Below the pieces are notes generated by a model, which worked only from the letters and a program-made list of their open reading frames with translations, was not told the origin of the DNA and did no database searches. The position numbers were made by a program, and so were the translations under genes. From the NCBI RefSeq assembly GCF_027257875.1, contig NZ_JAPVQY010000002.1:164684-228683 (forward strand): a stretch of 64,000 nt of DNA, written 5' to 3'. Source of the stretch: Burkholderia sp. IMCC1007. Its GTDB lineage: Bacteria > Pseudomonadota > Gammaproteobacteria > Burkholderiales > Burkholderiaceae. Below are positions 45,029 through 54,509 of this stretch, piece after piece. Position 1 is the first letter of the stretch, and every line of letters begins with the position of its first letter.

Positions 45029-45562
45029 GAACCCTAACAAAATGAACTGCGAGGGGCTGCTACCCCGTCGCTTACTCCGTGAACCTCTTCGTTGTTTCTC
45101 CGATGAGGAGGCCACGGCCAAACCTATACTCAATGTCGAACTGTGGCTACTCATCCAACCACTATTGCCACTACCGAAGCCGCGCCGGACGCGATACCCC
45201 GTCAGCAAGCCGCTCGACGATCGCGCCTTGCTGACGGACCTCCTATTCGTGTTGCAGTCCGCTGCTCCCAGGGAAATGCTTCCTCAGGAAATGAGCCGTG
45301 GCTCGGGCATGAGTTGATAGCGCAGGCTGCGCGATCCGAAACGTGTCGATCGGCGAGACCACGAAGATGGCGTGACAGCACTACCTTGCGTCTTCAGTGC
45401 GATCAAAATCGTCACCTACATGCGTGGTTGCCGAGTCAGCTCAACGGACGTGCGGTATTCAGATTCTCCGATTGCGCGCCTCTCCCGACGCTGTGCCGGA
45501 CGACCGAAGTTGTCCGGCTCCGTAGCCGCATCCACCGCTTCCTTTACTTCACCTAGAGCCCC
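45029..45562. other. Intergenic region with a transposase remnant
   Basis: The 534-base gap between the second pectinase and the lactonase-fold gene contains an IS5-type transposase fragment at about 45108-45320. The rest has no gene. Confidence 0.5.
45108..45320 (+). pseudogene. IS5-family transposase remnant
   Basis: The frame starting at 45042 contains LWLLIQPLLPLPKPRRTRYP, KPLDDRALLTDLLFVLQS and MLPQEMSRGSGMS, a degraded form of the N-terminal part of IS5-type transposases (normally PLLPPPKPRR, GILFVLKSG, WEDLPxEMGCGSGMT). It stops soon after, and no DDE domain is left. A scar of an old insertion beside the pectinase genes. Confidence 0.7.
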
Positions 45563-46654
45563 ATGAACACGAAAACACTCATGCGTGCCGTTGCGGCGGC
45601 TGCGTTCGCGCTGGCCTCCTCGCTCGCGCACGCCGCGACGTATGCGTACGTATCGAACAGCGACAGCCGCGACATCTCGGTGTTCGGCGTCGACACGTCG
45701 ACCGGCGCGCTGCGCGCGATCGAAACCGTGCCGGTCGACGGCACCGTGATGCCGATGGCGTTGTCGCCCGATCATCACCGGCTGTACGCGGCGCTGCGCT
45801 CGACGCCCTATCGCGTCGTCAGCTTCGCGATCAATCCGCTCGACGGGCGGTTGATCGAACTCGGCCGCTCGCCGCTCGCGGACAGCATGGCGTATGTGTC
45901 GACCGATGCGTCGGGCCGCTACCTGTTCTCCGCGTCGTACGGCGGCAACCTGCTCGCGGTCAACCGGATCGGCGAGAACGGTGTCGCCGGCGACGTGCAG
46001 CAGACGATCAGGACCGGCCCGATGGCGCATGCGATCCGCCAGTCGCCGGACGGTCGCTACGCGTTCGCGTCCGTGCTCGGCGCCGATGCGTGGCTGCGCT
46101 TGCCGTTCGATGCGTCGAACGGCAAGCTGACCGATGCTGCCGAACCCGCGTACCGGCTGCCGGCGAAGTCGGGCCCGCGCCATTTCGTGTTTTCGTCGAA
46201 CGGGCGCTTCGCATACCTGATCGACGAGCTCGATGGCAAGCTGCACGTGATTGCGCTGTCGCAAGGCGGCGCCGATGCGCGGCCGGTCCAGACCGTATCG
46301 ATCCTGCCGCCGGATTTTCATGGCGACAAGCCGTGGGGCGCCGATCTGCATCTGACGCCGGACGGGACATTCCTCTACGCGTCGGAACGCACGTCGAGCA
46401 CGCTCGCGGCGTACCGTGTCGATTCGGCGTCGGGCAAGCTCGCGCGGATCGGCACGTTCGCGACCGAGCAGCAGCCGCGCGGCTTCGCGATCGATCCATC
46501 GGGCGCGTATCTGCTCGCGGCCGGGCAACTGTCGCCGACGCTCGCGGTGTACCGGATCGACCGGCACACGGGCCACCTCGACGCGATCGGCAAGTATCCA
46601 GTCGGCAAGGGCGCGAACTGGGTCGAGATCGTCACGTACGACGGGACGAACTGA
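45563..46654 (+). CDS. Secreted lactonase-family beta-propeller protein
   Basis: A 363-residue protein of the YbhE/lactonase family (seven-bladed propeller, 6-phosphogluconolactonase-like). The signal peptide ends SLAHAA. Repeats of the blade pattern are seen in VSNSDSRDISVFGVDTSTGA, QSPDGRYAFASVLGADAW, LTPDGTFLYASERTSSTLAAY and IDPSGAYLLAAGQLSPTLAVY. The export signal means it does not serve the pentose pathway in the cytosol; a periplasmic sugar lactone or similar substrate is likely. Its substrate is unknown. GC content is higher than in the biosynthetic cluster. Confidence 0.9.
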   Translation: MNTKTLMRAVAAAAFALASSLAHAATYAYVSNSDSRDISVFGVDTSTGALRAIETVPVDGTVMPMALSPDHHRLYAALRSTPYRVVSFAINPLDGRLIELGRSPLADSMAYVSTDASGRYLFSASYGGNLLAVNRIGENGVAGDVQQTIRTGPMAHAIRQSPDGRYAFASVLGADAWLRLPFDASNGKLTDAAEPAYRLPAKSGPRHFVFSSNGRFAYLIDELDGKLHVIALSQGGADARPVQTVSILPPDFHGDKPWGADLHLTPDGTFLYASERTSSTLAAYRVDSASGKLARIGTFATEQQPRGFAIDPSGAYLLAAGQLSPTLAVYRIDRHTGHLDAIGKYPVGKGANWVEIVTYDGTN

Positions 46655-46670
46655 TCCGCTTGCGACGGAG

Positions 46671-46700
46671 CGGGCGGCATGGCACGCGTGCCGCCCGTTT
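46671..46700 (+). terminator. Terminator after the lactonase-family gene
   Basis: A perfect 9-bp stem CGGGCGGCA / TGCCGCCCG with a 9-base loop is followed by TTT, 16 bases after the stop codon. Confidence 0.7.
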
Positions 46701-46757
46701 CGCGAGGTTTGCCTACATGCGATGCCGGGTCGCGCATCGAAACCGCACTCGATCGAC

Positions 46758-46784
46758 TCAAGTTGAAAAATCCGCTGTCGTTAA
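46758..46784 (+). promoter_or_regulatory. Sigma-28 (FliA) promoter of the chemoreceptor gene
   Basis: TCAAGTTG (46758-46765), 11 bases, then GTCGTTAA (46777-46784). This matches the FliA consensus TAAAGTTT-N11-GCCGATAA at six of eight bases in each half with exact spacing. It lies 33 bases before the chemoreceptor ATG. The gene would be expressed with the flagellar late genes. Confidence 0.65.
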
Positions 46785-46817
46785 CCGACAAGGGATAACT
46801 TCGAGAGTCGATTCACC

Positions 46818-48377
46818 ATGCGCGATCTGAAGGTAAAAAACAGTTTGCTCGCCGTGCTGGCCGCGTTCGCTGCGATGATCATCGTCGGCGGCATCGTCGG
46901 CGTCGTTGCGCTCGGCAGCGCGAACACGAACGCGAAACGTCTGCACGCCATCGCGACGCAGACCTCGCTCGTCAACGATGCGTACAAGGACAGCACCCGC
47001 ACCCGCTCGGCGCTCGTGCGTGCGTATTCGGCACTGAAGGAACACAACGACCCGGCGCAGCGCGATTCGGCATTGCAAAGCGCGCAGCGCACGTTCGACC
47101 TGTCCGCCAAGGAAACGCAGGCGTTCAAGGACGCCGCGCCGATCGGCAGCCTCGGTGCCGACCTGAAGCAGGCGCTGGTCGAATCGTCGACGCATCTCGC
47201 GAACGTGCTCGCCCGCGCGACCGACGCGCTGCGCAACGGCGATACCACCGCGTATGCCGAGATCAACGACAAGGAAATCACGCTCGCCGGCCAGGTGTAT
47301 TCGGCGAACGTCGAGAAATTCCAGCGCACGGCCAACCAGCTGGCGGAAGACACGATCGACGACGACAACGCCGCATACGCCCGCATCATCGCGATGGTCG
47401 GCCTCGGCGTCGCGCTGGCGCTTGCACTGATCGCCGCGACGCACTTCGCGCTGCGCGCGATCGTGTCCCGGCCGCTCGCGAACGCGGCCGCGCTGCTCGA
47501 CCGGATTGCATCGAACGATTTGACCGTGACGGTGCCCGATGCCGGCCGCAACGAAATCGGCCAGCTGTTCGCGGCGATGAAGCGGATGCAGGCCGGGCTC
47601 GCCGCGACCGTCACCGGCATGCGCGACAGCAGCGACGCGATCCATACGGCCGCGCGCGAGATCGCCGCGGGCAATCTCGACCTGTCGAGCCGCACCGAGC
47701 AGCAGTCCGCGTCGCTCGAGGAAACGGCCGCGAGCATGGAGCAGCTGACGTCGACGGTGCGCCAGAACGCGGACAACGCGCAGCAGGCGAGCACGCTCGC
47801 GGCGAGCGCGGCGGACCTCGCGCAGCACGGCGGCGAACTGGTCGGCCGCGCCGTCGACATGATGGGCGTGATCAACACGAGTTCGCAGAAGATCGCGGAG
47901 ATCACCGGGATGATCGACGGCATCGCGTTCCAGACCAATATCCTCGCGCTCAACGCGGCGGTCGAGTCGGCGCGTGCGGGCGAGCACGGGCGCGGCTTCG
48001 CGGTCGTCGCGGGCGAGGTGCGCACGCTGGCCCAGCGCAGCGCGAGCGCCGCGCGCGAGATTCGGCAACTGATCGGCGCGTCGATCGACGATGTACGCGA
48101 CGGCAATGCGCTCGTGACGCAGGCCGGACAAGCAATGAACGAGATCGTGGCGTCGGTGCGGCGCGTGGCGACGATCATGAGCGAGATCACGACGGCCACC
48201 GTCGAGCAGAGTGCAGGCATTGACCAGGTCGGCCAGGCGGTCACGCAGATGGACCAGATGACGCAGCAGAACGCGGCGCTCGTCGAACAGGCGAGTGCCG
48301 CCGCGACCGCGCTCGAGCAGCAGGCCGGTTCCATGCAGGCCGCGATGGCGGTTTTCCGGATTGCGCGGGAGGGGTGA
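46818..48377 (+). CDS. Methyl-accepting chemotaxis protein
   Basis: A 519-residue chemoreceptor. It has a first membrane helix at residues 9-33 (LLAVLAAFAAMIIVGGIVG), a periplasmic four-helix-bundle sensor (about 34-190), a second helix near 192-215 (IIAMVGLGVALALALIAA), a HAMP segment, and a cytoplasmic coiled coil with the conserved tip DGIAFQTNILALNAAVESAR and AGEHGRGFAVVAGEVRTLAQ. No C-terminal NWETF-like CheR-docking peptide is present. Ligand unknown; a plant-derived compound is plausible beside pectinases, but this is only context. Confidence 0.95.
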   Translation: MRDLKVKNSLLAVLAAFAAMIIVGGIVGVVALGSANTNAKRLHAIATQTSLVNDAYKDSTRTRSALVRAYSALKEHNDPAQRDSALQSAQRTFDLSAKETQAFKDAAPIGSLGADLKQALVESSTHLANVLARATDALRNGDTTAYAEINDKEITLAGQVYSANVEKFQRTANQLAEDTIDDDNAAYARIIAMVGLGVALALALIAATHFALRAIVSRPLANAAALLDRIASNDLTVTVPDAGRNEIGQLFAAMKRMQAGLAATVTGMRDSSDAIHTAAREIAAGNLDLSSRTEQQSASLEETAASMEQLTSTVRQNADNAQQASTLAASAADLAQHGGELVGRAVDMMGVINTSSQKIAEITGMIDGIAFQTNILALNAAVESARAGEHGRGFAVVAGEVRTLAQRSASAAREIRQLIGASIDDVRDGNALVTQAGQAMNEIVASVRRVATIMSEITTATVEQSAGIDQVGQAVTQMDQMTQQNAALVEQASAAATALEQQAGSMQAAMAVFRIAREG

Positions 48378-48627
48378 ACGGGATGACACACCGTGCATAT
48401 CAACGAAATCGGCAGGTATTCGTCCCGCGAAGCAAAGTCTAGCCTTCCTAGGCCAATGAAAACCCCTTGATGAGGCCTGATTCGAATTAACCGATATGAG
48501 CCTTTACTATCAAGCCGATGAGCTTTTGTCGCTGAGTAATGGCCCCCATAGTTGCCCCAACACTCGATCCTGCGGCTGTTGAAGCTCCGTTCGTGTTCTT
48601 GGGAGCGCCCGACATTCGGCCGTCAAA

Positions 48628-49668
48628 CTATCCCTGGAGGCCTTCCGCCGAGCGAGCTGCCACCTTTTGAGCCTCGCTCATGTGGGGGACGACGTTACCA
48701 TCAGGTCGTTCGAAATTGATACGGCTAACGTCGTTCTTCACGCCGAACGTCTTTTCGTATCGCGCCACGAATTCCAGGCCATCCTTCAGCGTCGCCAGCG
48801 GCGCGCCGCCCTCCGCACAGAAGCCGCGACTGTCCAGCGCGCCCGCGGCGAGCTTCGGCATGTCGACCGAGCAGATGCCGTCGCCGCCGAGGACGGGCAC
48901 GCTCAGGCCCAGTTGCTTCGACTGCCGGCCGATCGACGCCGCCTGCGAATAGTAGCCACCGTAGAAGATCGCATCGGGACCCGTCGCCTTGATGTGCGTG
49001 AGGATCGCGTTGAAATCGGTCACCTTGTCGTTCGAATACTCACGCGCCACGACGTTCGTGCCGTTCTTCTTGGCCGTTTCCACGAATACGTCGGCCACTC
49101 CCGAACCGTACACGGTGCGATCGTCGATTACCGCTACCCTCTTCGCATGCAGCAGATTTGCGGCAAAGTCCGCGATGCGTGCGCCGATCACGTTGTCGTT
49201 AGCCGCAAGACGGACGATGTATGGGAAGTTCTGCTGCGTGATCGCCGGGTTGGACGCCGCTCCCGTGATCATCGGAACATTCGCGCTGTGATAGATGCGC
49301 GATGCCGGGATCGTCACGCCCGAGTTGTAGTGGCCGAGCACCGCCTTGACGCCGCTGTCGACAAGCTTCTGCGCGACCGACACACCCGTCTTCGGATCGG
49401 CCGCGTCATCTTCGGAGACCACCTGGAACGTCACCGGCTGACCGTTCACGACGATTGGGTTCTTGTTCAGGTGCTCGACCGCGAGCCGGACGCCGCGCTC
49501 GTCGTCCTTGCCGAAGCTGCGACTTTGGTGAGTGAGCCTGGATGTCATCACGTCGATGTGCTCCAGCGATTGACGACCAGCTTGCGCTGTGTTCGCCCAT
49601 CGTCCGCCAATGCGATTGAATCTGCACTTCGCCTGAGCGTAAGACTGCGTGAGTAGCGCACATGTCAC
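48628..49668 (-). pseudogene. Internal fragment of a LivK-like binding protein
   Basis: The middle of this frame (about 48727-49515) is clear LivK/Peripla_BP_6 sequence: FGKDDERGVRLAVEHLNKNP, AVLGHYNSGVTIPASRIYHS, YIVRLAANDNVIGARIADFA and AIFYGGYYSQAASIGRQSKQ. The first 51 residues are unrelated and lack both a signal peptide and the usual mature N-terminus. The last 32 (from SRINFERPDG) are also unrelated. The gene has lost both ends and is probably non-functional; the frame stays open by chance. Confidence 0.7.
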
Positions 49669-49750
49669 GGGCCGGTTGCCGATGCCAATTCACCCCGAAC
49701 GTTGGCTCGGTCCGAATCGATCGAGCCGGCGTATGATTCACCGCCGCGAC

Positions 49751-50596
49751 CTAGTGCCCCATCGCTACCGCAAGTTGCCGCTCCAATGCCCCGCTCGCGC
49801 GTCGGGCAGCCTGTCCGTCTACGCGGTCGGCCAATATCCCACAGAGCTGCTTTAACTGACCAGCAGCAAGCCCAACGTTCATGCTTATGCGCATATGCGC
49901 TTGCAGCTGCGAATCGACCCCTGTCATCGCGGCGAGCATGCTTACCGTCGCCAGTTCGCGGCTCTGCCAATCGAGATTGTCGCGCTCGAAAATATCGCCA
50001 AACAAGTGAGTCTTCAGAAATTGGTCAATCGCCGGCGCAAAATCGAACAATGCGCCTTTCACCGGACCGCCGGACAGCTTCGTCTGGTTTGCCGTACCGG
50101 CTACAAGCAATGCGTCACCGGTTGGCGCACGGCGGCTCGGCGCATGACCTTCCGTATCCTGGCGCCCCGCCTGCTTGCGGGTCTCCATCACCTTCATAAG
50201 CGATCCGAGCGCATTGAGGCTGCGCGGAAAACCTGCGTAAGCATAAAGCTGCACCAGGATCTCTCGAATCTCGCTGATTGTCAGACCGGTGTCCAGCCCC
50301 TCATTCAGCGCAGCGGTGAGATTGTCGATGTCCCCTGCGGCAGCAAAGGCCGCGATGGGCACGATCGCCTGCTGTCGCGCGGTCAGCGTTTCAGCAACGT
50401 TTGGAAGAGACGTTCCCGTGTTTGCCATGTCGTTCGATTCCTCATGTGAAGTTGCCTGCGTCGGTACCGCCGGAAAGCCGACGGCTAAAACGAGTACCGC
50501 TGCCCGCAGAAGTGTCCGAACGGCCCCGTCGCGCCAGACAGCACGTCTGCCCCGCGAGACCGACGGCGTAACCATGTCGAATGAAGTAAGCCGCAT
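49751..50596 (-). CDS. Exported carboxymuconolactone decarboxylase-like protein
   Basis: A 281-residue protein with two CMD-type domains: TARQQAIVPIAAFAAAGDID, EIREILVQLYAYAGFPRSLN and later REL(A)TVSMLAAMTGVDSQLQA with MNVGLAAGQLKQL. The N-terminus after residue 25 is a hydrophobic export signal (LLRAAVLVLAVGFPAVPTQA). The usual CxxC redox pair of AhpD-like members is not seen. It starts 20 bases after the paoC-like stop, so it is likely the last gene of the aldehyde oxidoreductase operon. Confidence 0.85.
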   Translation of the reverse strand: MRLTSFDMVTPSVSRGRRAVWRDGAVRTLLRAAVLVLAVGFPAVPTQATSHEESNDMANTGTSLPNVAETLTARQQAIVPIAAFAAAGDIDNLTAALNEGLDTGLTISEIREILVQLYAYAGFPRSLNALGSLMKVMETRKQAGRQDTEGHAPSRRAPTGDALLVAGTANQTKLSGGPVKGALFDFAPAIDQFLKTHLFGDIFERDNLDWQSRELATVSMLAAMTGVDSQLQAHMRISMNVGLAAGQLKQLCGILADRVDGQAARRASGALERQLAVAMGH

Positions 50597-50615
50597 TTGC
50601 TCTGTGTCCGAGATA

Positions 50616-52826
50616 TCAAACCGTTGCCGGCAAGCGATCGAGAAACTTCTCCAGCGTGATCGGATATTGGCGCACACGAACGCCGGTCGCGTTGTAGACG
50701 GCATTCGCCACCGCGGGCGCGACACCGGTGAGACCGAGTTCGCCGACGCCCTTCGCCTTGACCGGTGAAATTGTCGGATCGACCTCGTCGATGAACGCGA
50801 CGTCGAGATGCGGTACGTCGGCATGAACCGGTACCTCGTAGCCGGCCAGGTCATGGTTGATGAAGAGCCCGAATCGCTTGTCGACCGCCATCTCCTCCAT
50901 CAACGCCGCGCCGATTCCCATCGTCATTCCGCCGATCACCTGGCTGCGCGCCGTCTTGGGATTCAGTATGCGGCCGGCCGCACAAACGGCCAGCATTCGG
51001 CGCACGCGGATTTCGCCGGTGAAGGCGTTCACGCCGACTTCGGCAAAGTGGGCGCCGAACGTCTGGATCGCGAACCGCTTCGACAAGTCGCCGAACTCCA
51101 TGCTTTCCTCCACGACGAGCGGTCCGTTGTCTGCCGCGCGCGCGAGCGGAACGCTTCTGCTGCCGGAGCGAATTTCGCCCGCGGCGAACTCGGCCCCGGC
51201 AATGTCGAAGCCGAGGCGCCGAGCGACCATCTCGCGCAGCTTCGTGCACGCGGCGTAGACGCCTGCGGTAACGGAGGCCGCGCCCTGCTGCCCCCCCGAA
51301 CCCGGCGTCTCCGGAAAGCTCGAATCGCCCAATCGGACGACGACCCGATCGATCGGCACACCCATCATTTCGGCCGCCGTCTGTTGAACAACCGTATAGC
51401 TTCCGGTCCCGATGTCGGTCATGTCGGTTTCGATCGTGACGATCCCGCTGCTGTCGAGCCGTACGCGCGCACCGGCTTTGGCAATGGGCGCACCGCGGAT
51501 CGCCGCGGCCATGCCAAGACCGACGAGCCAATGACCGTCGCGGACCTGTCCGGGCCGCGCTTGTCGTGCGTTCCAGCCGAAGCGTTCTGCGCCGGTGCGC
51601 AGGCACTCGACGAAAGGACGCGACGAGAAAGGCCGTTGCGGAAGCTCGGGATCAAACTGTGTGTCGTTCCGGACACGAAACTCGACAGGGTCCATACCGA
51701 GCTTCTCGGCCATCTCGTCCATCGCGATTTCGAGCGCCATCAGCCCCGGCGCTTCGCCAGGCGCCCTCATCGCGTTGCCTTCGGCCAGATCGAGTGTCGC
51801 AAGCCGGACGCACGTCATCCGGTTCGGGCCGCCATAGAGCATCCGCGTCGACAACGTCGTGGGTTCGGTACGCCCGCCAGCGAGATTGCCCGACCAGCTC
51901 TCGTGACCGATCGCGATCAGCCTTCCGTCGCGCGTGGCACCGAGCCGGATCCGCTGAATGGTCTTCGGTCGGTGAATCGTGTTGTTGAACATGATTGGAC
52001 GCTGGAGCGCGATCTTGACCGGGCGTCGCACCATTCGCGCTGCCACTGCGGCGAGCGCGAGATCCGACTGCACGGTCCCCTTGCCGCCGAAGCCACCGCC
52101 GACGAACGACGAAATCAAGCGGACGTTTTCGCGCGGTATGCCAAGAATTGCGCCAAGATCGCGCGTACCCCAGTTCATCTGCTGGATGGACGTCCAGCAC
52201 GTCACGCGGTCGCCGTCCCATTTCGCAATGGTCGCGTGCGGTTCCATCATCGCGTGCGCTTGATCGGGAACCGTGTATGTCTCGTCCACCTTGACGTGCG
52301 CCTGTGCGAAACCCTGCTCGAAGTCTCCAACGCGCGTGTCGGTCGGCCCGCCGAACGCCATCTGGCGCGCGACCGGCGCAGTCTGCATCTGCGTCTCGAG
52401 GTCGAACTGCCCGTTGCTGCGCACATATTGCACGCGAATCAGCGCGGCTGCCGCGCACGCCTGCTCGAACGTCTCCGCGACGACGACGGCCACCGGCTGA
52501 TGGTAATGGTCGACGTCCGGCGCCGCGAGCATGCGCTGTACATAGAACTTGCCGACACCGAGCCGGCCGACATTTCGATACGTGACAACGGCAAGCACGC
52601 CCGGCGCTGCCTGCGCACGCCGCGTGTCGATGGACAAGATCCTCCCCTTGGCTACGCCCGCGCCCAGGATGTAGCCATAGGCAACGTCCGGGCCAACGTC
52701 GTGATATTCGTACGCATAGGTTGCAGTCCCGGTCGTCTTCAGCCCGGCCTCGTAGCGATCATATGGCTGACCGACGACCGTCATCCGGTCGATGGGATTC
52801 TGTCCTGCAGGCGTGTCGAACTTCAT
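50616..52826 (-). CDS. paoC: PaoC-like molybdopterin subunit of aldehyde oxidoreductase
   Basis: A 736-residue large subunit of the xanthine oxidase family. Cofactor-binding motifs are VGGGFGGKGTVQSDLAL and EGNAMRAPGEAPGLMALEIA. The C-terminal active-site Glu lies in VKAKGVGELGLTG. It oxidises aldehydes to carboxylic acids in the periplasm with PaoA and PaoB; substrate preference for aromatic aldehydes is known for the E. coli enzyme. No PaoD chaperone gene is present within this window. Confidence 0.92.
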   Translation of the reverse strand: MKFDTPAGQNPIDRMTVVGQPYDRYEAGLKTTGTATYAYEYHDVGPDVAYGYILGAGVAKGRILSIDTRRAQAAPGVLAVVTYRNVGRLGVGKFYVQRMLAAPDVDHYHQPVAVVVAETFEQACAAAALIRVQYVRSNGQFDLETQMQTAPVARQMAFGGPTDTRVGDFEQGFAQAHVKVDETYTVPDQAHAMMEPHATIAKWDGDRVTCWTSIQQMNWGTRDLGAILGIPRENVRLISSFVGGGFGGKGTVQSDLALAAVAARMVRRPVKIALQRPIMFNNTIHRPKTIQRIRLGATRDGRLIAIGHESWSGNLAGGRTEPTTLSTRMLYGGPNRMTCVRLATLDLAEGNAMRAPGEAPGLMALEIAMDEMAEKLGMDPVEFRVRNDTQFDPELPQRPFSSRPFVECLRTGAERFGWNARQARPGQVRDGHWLVGLGMAAAIRGAPIAKAGARVRLDSSGIVTIETDMTDIGTGSYTVVQQTAAEMMGVPIDRVVVRLGDSSFPETPGSGGQQGAASVTAGVYAACTKLREMVARRLGFDIAGAEFAAGEIRSGSRSVPLARAADNGPLVVEESMEFGDLSKRFAIQTFGAHFAEVGVNAFTGEIRVRRMLAVCAAGRILNPKTARSQVIGGMTMGIGAALMEEMAVDKRFGLFINHDLAGYEVPVHADVPHLDVAFIDEVDPTISPVKAKGVGELGLTGVAPAVANAVYNATGVRVRQYPITLEKFLDRLPATV

Positions 52827-52829
52827 GGA

Positions 52830-53780
52830 TCAACCTCTCGCTTGTTCCATTACATAGGCGAGCGTGCGCTCCACCAGTGGAATCTTGAACGCATTCTGCT
52901 GCGTGGGCTGCGCCTCTTTCATCAACGCATTCGCGACGGCTGCAGCCCCGTGCCGCATCGCTGCGTCTGCGGATGCGACCCGCCACGGCTTCGGTGCGAC
53001 ACCGCCCAGCGCGACGCGGCCGCTGCCGTCCTCATGAACGATCGCAGCGACCGACACGAGCGCAAACGCATAGGAGGCCCGATCACGGACTTTCTGGTAG
53101 AAGTGACGGCCGCCGATCGGGCGCGGAAGCGTCACTGCCGTGATCAGCTCGCCGGGCACGAGCGCAGTCTCGACATGCGGCGTCGTGTCCGGCAATCGAT
53201 GGAAATCGGCGATGGGGATCGTCCTCGTCTGTCCGTCGCCGCGAACCGTTTCCACCGATGCATCGAGTGCACGCAATGCAACGGCCATATCGCCCGGATA
53301 CGTCGCAATGCAACTGGCGCTCGCGCCGACGACAGCAAGCTGCCGCGTGAATCCGCCGATCGCGGCGCAGCCGGAGCCGGGCATACGCTTGTTGCACGGC
53401 AGATTCGGATCGTAGAAATACGGGCAACGCGTGCGCTGGAGCAGGTTTCCGCCGGTCGTGGCCTTGTTGCGTAGCTGACCGGATGCGCCCGCAACGATCG
53501 CACGTACCAGGACCCCGTAATCGCGTCGCACTCGAGGATGCGACGCAAGCGCCGTATTGGTCACGAGCGTGCCGATTCGCAGTCCGCCTTCCGGTGTGTC
53601 GTCGATATGATCGAGCCCGATGTCCTGAATATCAACGAGGTGAGTCGGCGTCTCGATCTCCAGTTTCATCAGGTCCAGCAGGTTCGTGCCGCCAGCGATG
53701 AATTTTGCTCCCTGGCGCTGTGCGACGATGCTTGCCGCGTCCGCAGCACTTTTCGCCCTCTCGTAGGTAAACGCCTTCAT
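52830..53780 (-). CDS. paoB: PaoB-like FAD/4Fe-4S subunit
   Basis: A 316-residue FAD-binding subunit of a molybdenum hydroxylase. The FAD site is in [18 protein letters not shown] and [18 protein letters not shown]. The extra Cys-rich loop [20 protein letters not shown] marks the PaoB type, which holds a [4Fe-4S] cluster. The ATG overlaps the paoA stop by 4 bases. Confidence 0.92.
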   Translation of the reverse strand: MKAFTYERAKSAADAASIVAQRQGAKFIAGGTNLLDLMKLEIETPTHLVDIQDIGLDHIDDTPEGGLRIGTLVTNTALASHPRVRRDYGVLVRAIVAGASGQLRNKATTGGNLLQRTRCPYFYDPNLPCNKRMPGSGCAAIGGFTRQLAVVGASASCIATYPGDMAVALRALDASVETVRGDGQTRTIPIADFHRLPDTTPHVETALVPGELITAVTLPRPIGGRHFYQKVRDRASYAFALVSVAAIVHEDGSGRVALGGVAPKPWRVASADAAMRHGAAAVANALMKEAQPTQQNAFKIPLVERTLAYVMEQARG

Positions 53781-54436
53781 GCACGGCTCCCCGCGACTTC
53801 GGCCATCGCATCGGAGATGTTCGAATACGCACCGCAACGGCAGAGGTTGCCGCTCATCCGTTCGCGCATCTCGACGCGTGTCGCCTCGGCGGGCGCCATC
53901 AGGTCGTCCGTGACATGACTGGGCACCCCGGCCTTGATTTCGTCCAGCACGGCAACGGCCGAACATATCTGACCCGGCGTGCAGTAGCCGCACTGATATC
54001 CGTCGTGCCTGATGAACGCAGCCTGCATCCGATGAAGTTCGGACGGCGTGCCCAACCCCTCAATCGTGGTGATCGCGTCGCCGTCGTGCATCACCGCGAG
54101 GCTCAGGCACCCATTGATCCGGATACCGTTCACGTGAACCGTGCATGCGCCACACTGTCCGTGATCGCAGCCCTTTTTCGTACCGGTCAAAAGGAGGTGT
54201 TCCCGCAACGCATCGAGCAACGTGGTCCGAGGATCGACGTCGAGGTGTCGATCGTTTCCGTTGACATTGAAGACGACGCGCATCGTGCTCGTCATCGGCG
54301 ACGACTCGCTTGGCCCGGCCTCCCCGGCCGGCGACATGGCGTTGGCGGTATCGGGCAGAAAAGGGGTGACAGCGGAGACGGCGCCGGCGATCAGAAGGTG
54401 ACGTCTCCTCGCATTCAGTTGTTCCGAATCGTCCAT
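53777..54436 (-). CDS. paoA: PaoA-like 2Fe-2S subunit with TAT signal
   Basis: A 219-residue iron-sulphur subunit. The twin-arginine signal is [19 protein letters not shown]. The plant-type cluster is held by [16 protein letters not shown], and the second cluster by [13 protein letters not shown] and [10 protein letters not shown]. The TAT signal carries the whole folded PaoABC complex to the periplasm. GAGGAG precedes the ATG at 54436. It is the first gene of the operon. Confidence 0.93.
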   Translation of the reverse strand: MDDSEQLNARRRHLLIAGAVSAVTPFLPDTANAMSPAGEAGPSESSPMTSTMRVVFNVNGNDRHLDVDPRTTLLDALREHLLLTGTKKGCDHGQCGACTVHVNGIRINGCLSLAVMHDGDAITTIEGLGTPSELHRMQAAFIRHDGYQCGYCTPGQICSAVAVLDEIKAGVPSHVTDDLMAPAEATRVEMRERMSGNLCRCGAYSNISDAMAEVAGSRA

Positions 54437-54509
54437 ATGTCTGCACTCCTCTCGTTGCAGCGGGCGCGTGCCGGTCGACCGGCTGCGAACGCTCTTTCGA
54501 TGGCCCGGT

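Noticed and set aside
43700-45208. A 502-codon minus-strand frame opposite the second pectinase, and a 420-codon one opposite the first
   Set aside because: No ribosome site, signal or domain; GH28 motifs on the plus strand explain the sequence.
45143-45556. A 137-codon frame between the pectinase and lactonase-fold genes
   Set aside because: Overlaps the IS5 transposase remnant in another frame and has no family resemblance.
46781-48403. 540- and 546-codon minus-strand frames opposite the chemoreceptor
   Set aside because: Shadows of a strongly conserved chemoreceptor gene; composition is Arg/Ala/Ser-rich without motifs.
50808-53474. An 888-codon open frame on the plus strand opposite the paoC/paoB genes
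   Set aside because: It is antisense to clearly conserved oxidoreductase genes, has Arg/His-rich composition with no domain, and is a product of GC-biased third positions.
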